A stretch of DNA of 64,000 nucleotides from Clavulina sp. PMI_390 (Eukaryota; Basidiomycota; Agaricomycetes; Cantharellales; Hydnaceae), in contig WIDE01000060.1 of the NCBI GenBank assembly GCA_015039315.1, positions 88,731-152,730 of the forward strand, read 5' to 3'. A program made the position numbers and the translations under genes. The notes under the pieces were generated by a model. It worked only from the letters and a program-made list of their open reading frames with translations, was not told where the DNA came from and searched no databases. This document shows, piece by piece, positions 1 through 12,556 of the stretch; the stretch's first letter is position 1; the number at the start of each line of letters is the position of its first letter.

Positions 1-1
1 T

Positions 2-724
2 CTTCGAGGCGCATCGGCTCTCGAGACCTGCATTATGGAGATAAATAGCACTTCCCTATCCTCCATTATTTGCCATCCCAACGCCCGTATTCGCGAGCTT
101 GAGATCGATGGAAACATCATTGAAAGTGATTTATATAATCTGGTGGTTGCTTGTCAACTCTCCCTTGACTCATTCCATTGGACTCCTCGGGAGACACCTG
201 ACAATACACTTCTCCTCCCCCTTCAAACGGCGCCCCGGCTAGCTAAATTACGAGATCTATATCTGAATGATGTATCGTTAAGATCATCTTTCAACCCACT
301 GCGATGCCTGATGCCAAATCTTGCCATGTTCTCTTTATCCTTTTCATCGGACTTGGGTGTGGATTTAGGTGCAACATCCTTCCCCTCGCTATCGGCCGTT
401 CGAATTTGGGGTAGGAATTTACCCGAAGCTATCATCGAACCATTCTTCAGGGCCAACCATACTATACGTGAGATCACAGCCCACGTGAAGGTTGCGCATA
501 TCGCGCAGATTTTCAGGGATGCGGACCCAATACAAGGGGAGCTGCTACCAAATCTGCGCCGTATCATGTTTTCCCGAGGATCAGCATATCCGGAAGACAT
601 GTTGTCGATGCTTGAGGTCGGTCGCCGCCAACATCAATTCCAACTTTGTTTTGAAGAGAAACCGTACGGTTTTGATAAACAACTTTTTGAAGAAAATAGC
701 GATATTGTGGTTATGAACTTTTGA
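2..724 (+). CDS. F-box/LRR-like protein, C-terminal part (5' truncated by window edge)
   Basis: The reading frame is open from base 2 and ends at a TGA at 722-724. An internal ATG at 35 is probably not the true start, because the frame stays open upstream of it. The roughly 240 visible residues have the irregular leucine-rich pattern of the C-terminal half of basidiomycete F-box proteins: alternating 'LxxLRxLxL'-like stretches, 'FPSLSAVRIWG', 'LLPNLRRIMF', and an ending in short hydrophobic residues. The same ending style (NLRR... then a terminal V/F-rich tail) occurs in the complete F-box genes of this window, such as those at 10915 and 16121. The N-terminal F-box itself lies outside the window, so the assignment rests on similarity to those neighbours. 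It would be a substrate-recognition subunit of an SCF ubiquitin ligase if the family role holds. Confidence 0.6.
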   Translation, partial: LRGASALETCIMEINSTSLSSIICHPNARIRELEIDGNIIESDLYNLVVACQLSLDSFHWTPRETPDNTLLLPLQTAPRLAKLRDLYLNDVSLRSSFNPLRCLMPNLAMFSLSFSSDLGVDLGATSFPSLSAVRIWGRNLPEAIIEPFFRANHTIREITAHVKVAHIAQIFRDADPIQGELLPNLRRIMFSRGSAYPEDMLSMLEVGRRQHQFQLCFEEKPYGFDKQLFEENSDIVVMNF

Positions 725-1436
725 TCATATAACCTGTTGGTGCTGTCCAATCATGACTGCATTGTACCTGTATCAAAGATCAAACAAGTCATCCGATCTC
801 CCTCAGAACACGCATATATATTATTCCTTGCAGCGGATATCCCGTCGTCCACCTGCTTGAAAGCTTCAAGTTATCCCTCTAAATACCTCTAAAGGCCGTT
901 GGTAGACAAGAAATCCAAGCCACGAGGGAGAGAATATCGACGCTTCCAAGAACCATCACAAGCTTCAAATCTTTGCTTGCCCATGCGCGAACAGAGCTAC
1001 ATTCGATTAGCCCAGGCATGGCTTAGGAGCTCTTGGGTGCATCACTCACTCTTGGTAGCTTATGTCGCCAGCTTACAGATTAATCAACAGGCTAGAGCTT
1101 GACCGAGGTAATCACATGTTTTCCATTGCAATCATACTAGCTACTACTCCGCTAGTACTTTAGATGTCCTTAGTTTTGAAGACGTTTTTCGGAGGATTTT
1201 GGGATGAAAATACGCAGAAAGGAAGAGAAAAGCCCAGCAAGTCGTACGGATGAAATGAACCGGGGAAAAAACGAAACAACGAGAAATAAGCAAGTCAACG
1301 AACGCGTGGGCAGCCCAGAAGGCAGTCAGGCACGGATTGCGTGCAGAGATCGTACAATTACAAAGGTGAAGAAGAATTGAGCATAAAAGCCGAATCGAAA
1401 TACGCGAGAATATTCGAATATTGTTTTCAGTGTTCC
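725..1436. other. Intergenic region without a supported gene
   Basis: About 700 bases lie between the stop of the first F-box gene and the stop of the NBR1-like gene, which points toward it. The open frames here (for example 899-1102) are short, lack domain character and have no plausible splice partners. It is probably two 3' UTRs plus spacer in a convergent arrangement. Confidence 0.6.
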
Positions 1437-4400
1437 CTACATATCGTCATCATCGACAAAGACAAACTCCCCGGATGGCACGCGGTGGAGTTCGCCGGTG
1501 GGGCGCGCGGCATCCTCCCATACACTCGAGCCAGAAGTGGACCACGTTGGTGAGGACGAGCGAAGCGTCGACGGGGAGAGCAAGAGGCTGTCCTCGCGAG
1601 CGACGTCAGTATGGATGGGGGCGGGCGTAGCGGGAGTAGAGTTGGCAACGTCCTGAGGGGCCGCAGCGGGCATCATGACGATGGACGATGACGACATGGA
1701 CGAGTTGGCGGAATCCTCAACGGTGATACTACAAGAAAGAGAGTTAGTCGCACATTCTCGTGGGCAGATGGTAGAAGAGAGTAAAACGACGTACTCGCAC
1801 CACAACTGGTCACCGAAAATATTTCCATCCACACCCTCCCTGAGGCGCCAGTAGCTAACCCACCTGCCCTCACCAGGAGCCTTCATATCTGCCTCAACAT
1901 CAACACTCTCACCAGGCTCGACGCGACCGACTGGGTAGTCAAACAGGCACAGACGACGCCCATTCTCAGTCTCCGATGGGGCAAAGCGGTTGCCGCCCAT
2001 GAAGCTCAGAACCGTGTTCTCAGGCCACGCAATGAGACCATCATTCTTGACGCGCCACGACTTGACGAATTCGGCACCAGCAGGGAACAGGTGACCATCG
2101 TCGATGCTGTTATCAGCGACGAAGGCAGCACTGAGCGTTGGGGGTGCAGGAGTAGGAATGACGACAGGCTCGATCATCTCAGGAGCAGCGATCTGGGGGG
2201 TCGCAGGGACAGAGGAGGGAATGAGCGGCTGGGTAGCAAGCTCTTCATTGGGAGCATCCATGAACGTGGCGGGGTTGACAGCGCGAGACGACTCGATAAG
2301 GTAGCCGCCATCGAGCACGGGCTCGGCAACAGCCTGGACAGGCTCTGCGTGCATCATCACTGGCTCCTCAGTCGGAACCTGAGGGAAGTCGATCTCGAGC
2401 TGAGGACGAGGGATCATAACCTCGACATGGGGACGCTCGCCCTCTGCGCGACCCTTGCCCTTATCAAGCTTCTCGGTCTTGACCTCAATTTCAGGCTCAG
2501 ACATCTCCTCGTCCATCTTCGCCTCGGTGGGCTGGACGGGTGTAGGAGCACGGGGAGCGACTGGGACGGGAGGAGCGAAGAACATTGCTGAACCCAACTC
2601 GGCACGCTCGTACTTCAGGCCGCTCTTGTTGACAAACTCGAAGACCTTCGAGTAGTCGTAGGTGCGACCACCGACGTAATCGTGCTTGAACTTGACAAGG
2701 GGATGGTCGACTGGGTGAACGGGGATGGGCAGAGCCTCGCAGTGCGCGCACAAGTCAACGTCTGCACACATTGGGTGGAGACACTAATGGAGAGAAGAAA
2801 ATGAGTTTGGTTTGTCCTCCAATGAATAGTCATGAGAAGCGGGAGAACAAACCTTGTAACGAATGCCAATGATGTGAGTCTTGCAAGAGTTGCAGATGGC
2901 AGGGTGCACATCCGTGAATTGCTCCGTCGGTGACATGATGTCCTTCGGCTTGGTGACCTTGACAAAGGCATGGTGCGGGTGTTGCTCCTTGGTAATCCTA
3001 CAAATCAGATATCAGGAGTCAGTTTCTGAGAATCATCGAAACAGGTGAATGGGAGAAACTCACGTGAAGCACGATGCACAGACATCATAATCCGGGCACC
3101 TAGTGCACTTGAAGCGCACACCAACAATACGGCTCTCGCACATATCGCACGTTGCGTTGTGGCCTTCCTCTGCACCAGTGGATGGCGCAGTAGTATCAAA
3201 GGTAGGAGCAGGAGCAGGGACAGAGGCAGGAGTAGAAGCAGCCGTAGTCGAATCCTCGCGTCCGCGCCTCACCCAAATCTCACCAGGCTCCGTAAACTTG
3301 ACAAACTTGTGCGCTCCTCCACGATGAGCCGCGCGCACCTCCTGCTTGGCGAAGCACGCCGAGCAAAAGTCAAAGTCGACGCAGTCAACGCACTTCCAGC
3401 GGACATTGTCGATGTCCTGGCGGCACGCATCGCAGAATGCGTTGTGGCGGATCTTACCGCCACGACGACCATGGCGGCTGCTGCCAACGATGCTTGCGGA
3501 GCGAGTCTGACCTTCGACTTCGTCGGGCGTGGGGAGCTCTTGCTCGGCCTCATCGTACACGACGTGCACCTGTACACGACGCAGAGGGTCATGCAGCGCT
3601 ACAAACTCGTGCTCAAGCGGATGCTGTCCACGGCGCTCAACAACGCAAGTAGAGCACATATCGTAGTCGGCACAGTCGAGGCACTTGAAGCGAATGCCGC
3701 GGATCGGCTGAGACGAGTCGGGGCACGCGTCGCAGTGGGCCGGGTGAGCGGGCTGCTTCTTCGCATTCGCATTTGCATTTGTGTTCGAGTCCGAAGCAGA
3801 GGGCGTGGACGCGTCACCGGCAGACGGGGCGGGAACGCGGTGATGATGGCCATGATGACCACCATGTCGGCTGGCCCTCCTCTCCGCTCTGGCCTTCCGC
3901 CTTTGCTCTCTTTCGCCCGCACGATCGCGGACCTCAGCGAGCAATGAACCTTGTGCAGGAGTAACAGCCTCTGAGGCGCTGGTAGCAGCGCTGGTTGCAG
4001 CTTCGCGCGAATAGTTGACAAACTCTTGGATGCCGCGGCGAAGAGTGTCAATAGGGTTGGCTGACGGATTGAAGAGCCCGGGAAGAGCAATGGGGACATC
4101 ACGAGGGTTGGCATGATGCTGGAAGGCATGCTCGAGACGGTGAGCACCGCGGTAGTTGGTGTAGCAGTTGTCGCACTGTGAACGAGAAAAGTCAGCTTCA
4201 AGCTATCAGACAAACCAGATAAGAAAGAAACATACGAGGTCATAGTCTGCGCAAACTCCACACTTATGCCTCACACCGACAATGCGCTTCTGGCAGTTGT
4301 CGCACGTCGCAGGATGGACAGCATGTCCACCAGTGGGGATCTTGGCACTCTTCTCAGACGAAGGAGTGGAAGAAACAGCAGCGACCGCAGGAGGCATCAA

Positions 4401-6916
4401 CTTGTGGAAGTGATGGTAGAGCGAATGGTTCTCCTTGGCGTTGCGCTCAGTGACGCATGAATGGCAGAGGTCAAAGTTGGCACAGTTGGAGCACTAATTT
4501 CAGATAGAACAAATTAGTATGACGAACGGGGAAGGAATAGCTGGGAAAGCAGAGCACGAACCTTGTATCGCGTACCCTTGACAAGCTGACCACAATGGTC
4601 GCAATAGACACCACGATGCACACCCTCGACAGTGTTATCACTATCCGCTCCAGTCTCCATCGCCTGCTTCTCACTTTCGCGCTCGAGCGCTTGCACCAAG
4701 CTAAGCTCGCTCATGCCGTTCCTGGAGAGCGTCTCGTTGAGCACATCCACAAAGCCCGTGATAAGATCTTTAACCTCTTCGGACGCAGTGCTAGTGGTGC
4801 TGATCATAGAAGGCGTGCGAGTAGGCACAGCGGGCAAGCGCAGTGGAGTATTAAAGGAAGGAGTGGCGTTCGCAGGCGTCGTCGCAGCACTCACGGGGCG
4901 CACAGGCGTCACGATCGGCGTAGGTGTAGCAATGCGCACCAGCTCTTCTCGCTCAGCAGCAGAAGCAGACGCTGCGCTGTTATTCTTCTCGTCCTTCTCC
5001 TTCTCTTGCACTTCGCGATCGCGCAGTGCGTTCGCCAAGGCATCATGGACCGGCGCGGGCCGCAGCGCGCCGCGCGGTGGGCTCGATGGGCGAGGCCAGA
5101 ATGGCGTCAAGTACGGCGCAGCGCTGGTGCTTGGGTTCGGGCCGGAGTACGAGAGTGGACCCATTGGGATAGGGTTCGGGTGCTCCGAGGGAACGTGGTT
5201 GGGCTGCACTTGGATAGGAGGGGTCGAGATTGTGATACCCTCCCCAATGGTGTTGTTGCTGCTATCGGAGCTACGCCAGTTAGGCCTCATGAACGCACCC
5301 ATAGGTGGGAAAGGAGGTGGTGGTGGGGGAGGGTAGCGAGGGGGATTGAATGCCATGCCTCCTCGGGGCGCAGGAGCAACTGATCCCCAAGGGGGGAAGG
5401 GAAGACCTGTTGCAGGATGAGGGGGCGGGGGAGGCGGGATCGGAAGAGGGCGATCGCCGACACCAGCAGCACGCTCGACTGGCTCATTCACTCCACTCTC
5501 AGCAGCTGCGGGAGGTGGGGGTGGTGGAGGAGGCGGGGGAGGCGAAGAAGTACGCCACGCTGGGCCCGACAAACCTGGCATCGGATACCCACCTGGCATC
5601 AAGCTAGGCAAAGGCGGCAATGGAGGTGGGGGAGGCGGGCTGGGAGGACGCACGAACGGCATCTCGCGGTCACTTGAATCATCCTGACCGGGGAATCGGC
5701 CGGGGATTCCAAAGTGTGGAGGCATAGGCGGGGGTCCAGGGGGACCAGGACGACCACGGTGAGGCGGATGAGCAGGATAATCACCACCATGACCGAAACG
5801 GTGGTGACGACCACGTCCTTGGATGAACGGTACATCGAAAGCGCCGGGGGCGGCTGGCGGAGCAGGAGGGAAGCCCAAGCGCTGCTGGTGTCGCCAGGCC
5901 CACGAATTCTCACGAGCGCGAGGGCCGTTAGCTGCGGCGACGCCCGCGTTGACTCGATCGCTCAAAGAACGCAAAAGCTGATCGCCTCGCTCGCGACGAT
6001 GGTGGTGGAGAGGATGGTGACCACCAAACGTCGGCGGAGCACGGAGACTCTGGGAATGACGGCCGCGACCGCGGAAGAGGGGCTCTAGGCCGGCGGGAGC
6101 TGCATTTCGCTCGTCATTAGAGGCACTGTGAGGCTGGTTGGCGCGGTCCATGTCCTCGTCCTCGTCATCTTCGTCACCAGTGAGCCCAAAGCGGATGGGG
6201 CCAGTGCGTGTGGCGGTGGCCGGGCCACCAGAGCCGAGGTTGACGTGTTCATCGCCGTCAGAGCCCACGGCAGGAACTGGGGCAGACACATGACGATGGC
6301 GACGGCCGATGCGAGCCTCGTCTTCAGTATCAGTGTGCATTGGAGACAGCTGGTTGTTGACATTGATAATGTTGTTGTTGTCGTTGTCGTCTTCGTTATC
6401 ATCGACGCTAGGCGCCGCACCGCCCATTCGGCTGAGGAACTCTGCGAACGACACATCTCGGCGCTCTTGTTCGCTTTCTTCGCTAGGGCCTGGTTGAGCA
6501 CCAACGCCAGTGACGTGGGTCTCGAGGTCGGGGTGAAGCTGGCCTTGGGCGGGCTCCTTGCGTCTGGGGACATCGATGATTGTACACTTGAGGACACCGC
6601 CTTTGCGGTGGGTGGGCACAAATGGCTGCACGGCCGCATCGTACTGTTCCGCGGAAGCAACTTCGATGGAAATTAGGATACGACCAGTCGATGGGTCGTC
6701 ACGATGACTGAGCAAGAGGTGCGAGAGTACATAGGAACCGGGAAGCTGGAAGGACTTGTAAAGCTATCGGTGGGATAGAAGAGATCAGAGTTAGTGCATT
6801 AACGACATTTGGGGCGAGAAACGTACCTGGGCATGGATTTCGTGCCAGTCAGGGAAGGTCGGGAACGCAAACTTGCGCGTCGTGCCCCGATATTCGGCCT
6901 TGACGATGAACGCCAT
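1437..6916 (-). CDS. NBR1: NBR1-like selective autophagy cargo receptor (PB1, six ZZ zinc fingers, FW domain, C-terminal LIR)
   Basis: Seven exons join in frame: 6827-6916, 4562-6763, 4236-4493, 3064-4175, 2853-2997, 1795-2783 and 1437-1728, giving 1695 residues. The start 'MAFIVKAEYRGTTRKFAFP' opens a PB1 domain (about 1-85). A long disordered, proline-rich segment with polyproline runs follows (to about 740). Six ZZ fingers come next, at about 745-795, 820-865, 1000-1050, 1093-1140, 1190-1235 and 1255-1300, each with CxxC pairs, as in 'CDNCQKRIVGVRHKCGVC'. An FW (four-tryptophan, NBR1-type) domain lies at about 1485-1600, with 'FVKSWRVKN' and 'GRWVSYWRL'. The last residues, 'EFVFVDDDDM', form an aromatic-x-x-V core with acidic flank, as in Atg8-binding LIR/AIM motifs. 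In the family, PB1 oligomerises, FW binds cargo and LIR binds Atg8. The domain order is certain; the short middle exons rest on splice consensus and frame closure. Confidence 0.9.
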
Positions 6917-7866
6917 AGTCCGGAGGTTACAGAAATAAGAGGGGAAGCCTTATCAAAAGAGACTGAGATTGTTGAGAATTTCAGTCTTTTATAAGAAGGA
7001 AAGAGATGGTGGGGAGGAGGAGGGAGGAGACGCGGCGTTCGCTTGTGACACTTGTCAAGCTGTGGCGCAGTTCAGTTCCCACGGTACTTATCTCGGCATC
7101 CTCTTGTGCGATGCATATGGGACTCGAATTGATATTGCAATGTAATTATGAATTTATGATAACTGAGAGTCTCGGTCTGCGCAGGGACACAACATCTACA
7201 GTCTTCTTCAGCTACCTTCAACACCGACACACACCTCTCCAACATCGTGCATAGAAGCTTACGACGTAAGCGGGGTATTCGTAATCCAACTGCAACCAAC
7301 AAATGACGAAACAGGAGAGCGGCATCCGCCACACATGCAAAAAGAAAAGAAAAGAAGCACGCGTTAGAACTCCTCTGGAACGTAATCGAGAATAGCGATC
7401 GAGGAAAAAGAGGAGAAGGCGAAGGAGAGGCACAAGGCCCAAGGCACAAAACGAGTCAGAGCAATGTGGAAACTCACCGAACAAAGAGATCGAGCGCAGC
7501 CTCACTGCGCGCAGCGGACGCAGGCGACGCGCGTCAAACATCCGAGTCAACCAACACCACCCGCATCAAGCGTAGGTTCATAGGAGTCGAATAGAGTAAT
7601 ATAATGCAATGAGTCAGCCGATCATGTCAAAACAGGGGCAAGCCAATCAACCATCGAAAAAATGCAGTGCACCAACGAAAATCGTGGCCAAGTCTAACGT
7701 CGAGATCATCCGTAACCACAACCGGACGAGACAATCTTGGCTAGACGGTGAAGAAACGACAAGAAAATCGTGGAAAGAAAACACCGTGGAGGTTCGAGGA
7801 GCCAGTTACGAGGGCACGAAAGAATCCCGGCGGCTTGTGCTCCGCTCCTAAGGCGATAATTGCGTC
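6917..7866. other. Intergenic region: NBR1-like promoter and carboxypeptidase 3' flank
   Basis: This interval of about 950 bases lies upstream of the NBR1-like gene and downstream of the carboxypeptidase. Apart from the TATA box near 6990 I see no supported element. The open frames on both strands (7006-7254, 7072-7449, 7609-7851) lack recognisable domains. The true terminal exon of the carboxypeptidase could reach into this interval. Confidence 0.5.
6987..6993 (-). promoter_or_regulatory. TATA box of the NBR1-like gene
   Basis: On the minus strand this reads TATAAAA, 71 bases upstream of the NBR1-like ATG at 6916. The position and perfect match suggest a core promoter element. No transcription start can be seen directly. 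Confidence 0.5.
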
Positions 7867-10628
7867 TCACTGAAAGGAGAGCGGCTCACTGGGAGACTCG
7901 TAGTCGTTGAAACTCTACTCCTTTTACTCAGGGTGCACGCATAGTAGGGTGGTGCAACGTGCCGAGATACACCACCCCTCATCGTTTCATTTTGCGCCCA
8001 ACGGGAAATGAAAAAAAAAAAAAAAAATAGAACAGAAAAAGGAGAAAACGAAAGCGAGTAACTCACGGTTGATCAAACGGCACCATGTGCCCGGCCTCAT
8101 GAACCACGACATAGGTGAAATTGCCGGCAGTCTTCACTTCGCCTCCTCCAGCAGCACGCACACGTCCGGCCACTTTGCCAGAAAGAGTGCGATATGGACC
8201 AAGTGGGGCCTTGTTAAACTCAGCCTAATGCATAGATGAACGTGAGCGCGGGCTAGCTTGTGGGTTGGAATGTGAAGAGCGGGGTGGAATTACTAACCTT
8301 GAACTTGGACTCGAGCTTCAACATCCATTGCTCGTTACCCATGCTGTGAAGCGAGAGTGACAGAAATAACGGTGACGTTGTCAGAAAGGACATGACGAAC
8401 AAACACTAGCATCAGTGCTTCTGGTTGCGGAAATAGATCAAGAGCAATACGAAGACTTACAAGTTGCACATTAAGTCAGCGTTGCCTAAATTGTCCATCG
8501 CACGAGTGAGTCAGCTGCCGGATTCCATACCATGTCTGGAGGGAGAATAGATGACGTACCAGCGTAAATCAAGAACCGGATTCCGTCCTCCAGCAGCTTG
8601 GGAATAACTTCCGCACTATTGTGCATTCCATCACCCTATCATCCGGGGTTTTAGCAAGATTTCCCCCGGCTCCGTATGAAAAGGACAGTTCATCGCACCT
8701 GGAACAAAAATGCGCTATTCACATCCAAGTTGCAGCTCTTGAACTCGACGTCGCGACCATCTTCGCTCAGCACGCCAAGCTCGTGCTTGATCGTGGCATT
8801 GTTCAGGAAGGTTTCGATCCAGCCCATCTCACGGTAGCACAGGTCACCGTCCTCGGCCTTGTTGCACTTCTTGCGGACATCATATGGGTTGAGGCCGAGT
8901 TGCTTCGGGTACGCAGCGATGCGTGGCAAGAAAACACGAGGGTGGAACACATAAAATGTAAGCACAGTCGATCAATCGGCTAAATAGGTGGGACCCTACC
9001 TGGAAGGGCCCGAAGAGTTGCGAGTTGCAGTACAAGGCGGCGGGGACGCTGAAGTCACAAAAACACAATCGCTGTCAGTATCGATCTTCTCGACGAAATG
9101 GCAATAACACAGACCATGCAAACTTGCTGCCAGAGTTGTAGCAGCTTCCCACAAGCCTCTGGCAGGTCGGAACCTTGCCCCTCAGCGCCTGGCATTGCGG
9201 ACCCTCGGGGTCATCGTAGACGGGATAAGGGCCGTTGCACGCAAAGTCGGGAACGGTTCCCATCTGGGTCTGCGGCTCAGTGAGGCCATTTCCAATGAGC
9301 ACCGAGGCAAGGTTGATGGGAAGGACACGGGGAATAGGCGCAAGCGAGGACTCAGATAGGAAAGACAGAGCCTTATTGTGCTTGTGGATGGCGGAGGCGA
9401 TCAGAGGTGCGTAGCGGCCACCGTAACTAGTAAGATGTGAGTGATATGATGTAGTGAGTACGGCTCAAGATATTAATCGGCTGCCAGTCTCACCTTTCAG
9501 CAGCGACGTGGAACGGCAGTTGGGAGTATTTCTTGAAACGGCCGAGGAAGAGTTGGAGGAAAGCATAGACGTCTGCGCAGCGATCAGCCTCAGGCTCGGG
9601 TGACACGAGTCATTCTCAAGAATAACACGTACCTTCAGCAGCGTCGGGAGTGTTGTTGACGGTCGTACCCTCAGAGTACGAGTAACCAACATTGACAGGC
9701 TATTTGGGTACAAGCCCGACGCATGGCCGCCTGCAGTCAGCACCTGGTGAAGCTTCATGAATATACTACGAGAGCAGCACACACCTGGTCGAGGAAGATC
9801 ATATTGGAATGCGAGCTCCAAGAGTAGTCATTTACCTCAGTGGACTGCCCCTGATTCTTGATAGCGCAAGGGCCAAGCTCGAAGAGAAGGCCCGTCGAAC
9901 TTCATTGCAGCGGTCATTAGAGACTCAAAGGCGACAGCGAAACAGAGTTCATACCTGGAGCAGCCCGGACCACCTTGTGGAATGCCCGAGTCAACACGGG
10001 CGGCGCAGTTAATATGAAGTGAGGCTCACCATTCAACCAAAGGACAAGAGGTGCCTCAGCAGGTCTTACTCGACTCTCAAAGAACCTGAGTTTACAGAAA
10101 TTTGTGTAGAACGATGAATTGGGTTAGCAACGAGGAATGATAATAACGATGACGCAAGGCTTAGGGGCAGTCCAACACGCACCAGAAGAACAAATGCTTG
10201 TCCTCAGCCACGTCCAAGTACCCACTGTACTGTAGGACGTTGGGATCGCAGATACTAGGCTGGCGCAGCCGGATCGAGTACTGCGGGAACTCCTCATGTT
10301 GAATGAGCTCGTATTTGAGCGTGTTCTCAGACATGGCCTTGAGAGGGTTCTCCTCGAGCGAGGCCCCAGCAGAGTACGTGACAAAGGTCCTAGTCTCTCC
10401 ATCGACTTCCTCAGATGTCGTCTTGAGGAGCTTGGATGCCGTGAAACCCTTGGGTTTGGCATTCGGCGCGCTCGTGTGACTGAACAGATTCGCGGCCTCC
10501 TTGCCAAGCTCCTTCAGCACATCGAACGCGCCATGGGCATCGTCATTGAGGTCAAAGCTGGGTCGCAGGGGCAGCTGAGCTGCTTGTGTAGCGCCGACGA
10601 GGGCAAGGAATGCGACGGCTGCCTTCAT
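7867..10628 (-). CDS. Serine carboxypeptidase (peptidase family S10)
   Basis: The ATG at 10628 opens a signal peptide (MKAAVAFLALVGATQAAQ). The first exons check in frame: 10183-10628, 10030-10085, 9955-9973 (only 19 nt), 9785-9899, 9633-9699, 9494-9572, 9115-9426, 9000-9048 and 8699-8902; further short exons run down to about 8064. Hallmarks in order: 'LVLWLNGGPGCSS' (built across three exons), 'AESYGGRYAP' with the catalytic Ser, 'FLIYAGNADLMCN' with the catalytic Asp, and 'VVHEAGHMVPFDQP' with the catalytic His. The enzyme removes C-terminal amino acids from peptides at acidic pH, in the vacuole or secreted. The last exon is uncertain: my choice (7867-7912) adds 'FNDYESPSEPLSFQ' after a 151-bp intron holding a long poly-T run, and it lacks the helix that usually follows the His motif. 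Up to DQP the model is firm. Confidence 0.85.
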
Positions 10629-10914
10629 CGTCGTCAGGATGTGTATTGTCAGGTGTTTGGGTCGTGCAACCAAAGCCCAGTTCACATGCCATCCTCGAAC
10701 ACTAGCATGAATATCTTGGCATTTGCTTCTTATCATATTCCTGCTCTTGCTAGTAGTGGGGCAGGCTAAGAGCTGCCTTTTTGTCGGTTCAAATGACTTT
10801 CAATACATACTTTACAAGAACAACCATGGGCGAAACCTAATCGTTCGCAATCGTTCGTGTTCCAAACTCATTACATGAATGCACCATTGTGGCAGAATGC
10901 AAGGCCCATTTGGC

Positions 10915-12556
10915 TTATACTACGACCGGAGAAAGCCTTACCCAGTCCGGGTGAGATTCGTATACTCGAATCAACTCTCCATATTCCAGGAGAAGCTCCT
11001 TGGACATATCGCTCGACAGCTCGACCTCGACGATGAATGGGGAAGGTCGCTTGCGGCTGAGCTCAAGCACGCGCTTGACGCTCTCAACAAGCGACCCCCC
11101 AGCACTTGTGTCATCCAAGTAAACACGGCGTAAGTGGGGGAGTATGTGAGACGATTCGGGAGATATGTCCGAGAATAAGGACTCAACTATCCTAGAAAGT
11201 GTGGCAAGTTCTTCCACCGTATTGTGAGCCTGGAAGAAAGCCTGTGTATCTTCCGGCCTGAGTTCTGTGAAGACAAGCGTTCGCAAGTTTTGGATTCCGG
11301 AAACACGTGGTGGCTGATCAGCTAGGCTGAAAAAACTGAGCATTTGTAGTTTAGGTGCAACACCTTGCAAGAATATAGTAGGAAGGAAGCTGTCCCATGA
11401 GAGCGTGTGTAATTCGGGAAATTGGTCTAGAGATACAGGACCTCCAGAAATGGAATTGACATGGGAGAGACCAAGTAATTCGGCGCGCTGCAGAGTCTCT
11501 TGATTGGCTGCTAGTAGTTTTGGGACATCTTCGCTGCCCAGTTCTCCCCATATTCGAAGGTCATGAAGACGATGGCCTTCGGGACTTAAGCTAAACTCAA
11601 GGTAAGCTCCTGTGGTGTCTAGGATATCGAGCACTTGGAGGGCTGGAAATCTTGATAAATCAAACAGGAAAGGATCGAAATCCCATTCTCTCATGCCCCA
11701 ACAGCTGTATTGAAATACGCGGAACGTGCTGCACCGGGCTTCCCCATCCATGATACCTTCGAATGGATCGATTCCAGTCAATTCATGGCATTCGAAGCTG
11801 TAGCTTTCGATGCGAGCCGCCAATGGCTTCAATAGAGCGCATACTTCTGCCCATATGCTCCTTTTGAAGTAGCGAAGCTCTTTCCGAGAATGGGAGGATA
11901 TCTGATTTTTTCGGCCAATGTTGATACGCAGGATAAGTCGAGAAGCACCAGAGTACAAGATCTCTCGGGTGATGAGCTCTCGATACGGCGAGCGGAGGGC
12001 ACGGCTGGCGATATCAGGAATATGAACGCCGATCTTGTTCCATAATCGTGGAGATGATAAGACGACGAATCGCCATCGGCGACAAGTGGCAGAGATCGAA
12101 TCGCGAGTCTTCCTGGAAATGCCGGTGGGAGTCATCTGGCGACCTGAGGCGTTGGTCTGGGAAGCTGACGTGAATTCTGCTGTGCAGGCAAGCTCAAAGA
12201 TCCCAACCAGAAGCTCTTCAGGTAAAGAAGCGGCAATAATCGTGGGGTTTGCGAGAACGCCATAGTATGACTCGAGAGCCTTGTGCTCCGCCCCCAACAC
12301 GGATACAAGCTCTTTTGTGGTATCTAACACTGATGTTGCGCGACCTAGTGCGGATGCTGTAATTTTTATATCTCTGACGTGCATTAGAAGCGAAGTGAGC
12401 CCATAGTGAAACTTATACCATGGTCAAGGATCTGGACACGCACCCGGACGACAGCTCAGAAATCCCAAGAGCTAATGACTCCGCGTCGGGGGCTAGCGCA
12501 TCGCATCGGGCCTGTAGTGCCGTTATCAGATTTTGAAGCTTCTCCCGAGCCTTCAT
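10915..12556 (-). CDS. F-box/LRR-like protein
   Basis: Two exons, 12444-12556 (113 nt, phase 2) and 10915-12373, give 523 residues. The first exon encodes a helical N-terminus (MKAREKLQNLITALQAR...). The second opens with a heptad-like stretch and then the F-box core 'LPEELLVGIFELAC', followed by 'TRDSISATCRRWRFVVLSS' and 'PRLWNKIGV'. The rest is an irregular leucine-rich repeat region. The ATG was chosen at 12556 because the long exon alone would begin inside the intron, and joining restores frame exactly. By family role it would bridge Skp1 and a protein substrate for ubiquitination; the substrate is unknown. It is separated from the carboxypeptidase promoter by under 300 bases, tail to head. 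Confidence 0.8.

Noticed and set aside
3045..3947. 300-codon + strand frame opposite the ZZ-finger exon
   Set aside because: It mirrors the real ZZ-coding frame on the minus strand, which shows clear Cys patterns; the + strand product has none.
4595..5383. Long + strand open frame (262 codons) and others at 5714-6088 and 6128-6676
   Set aside because: They lie antisense to the proline-rich exon of the NBR1-like gene. GC-rich codon bias of that exon leaves the opposite strand open, and the predicted peptides are Arg/Ser-rich without domains.
7998..8030. Poly-A run on the + strand as a retrotransposon or retrocopy tail
   Set aside because: No flanking target-site duplication or intronless gene copy is seen; it lies within a carboxypeptidase intron, where on the coding strand it is a polypyrimidine tract.
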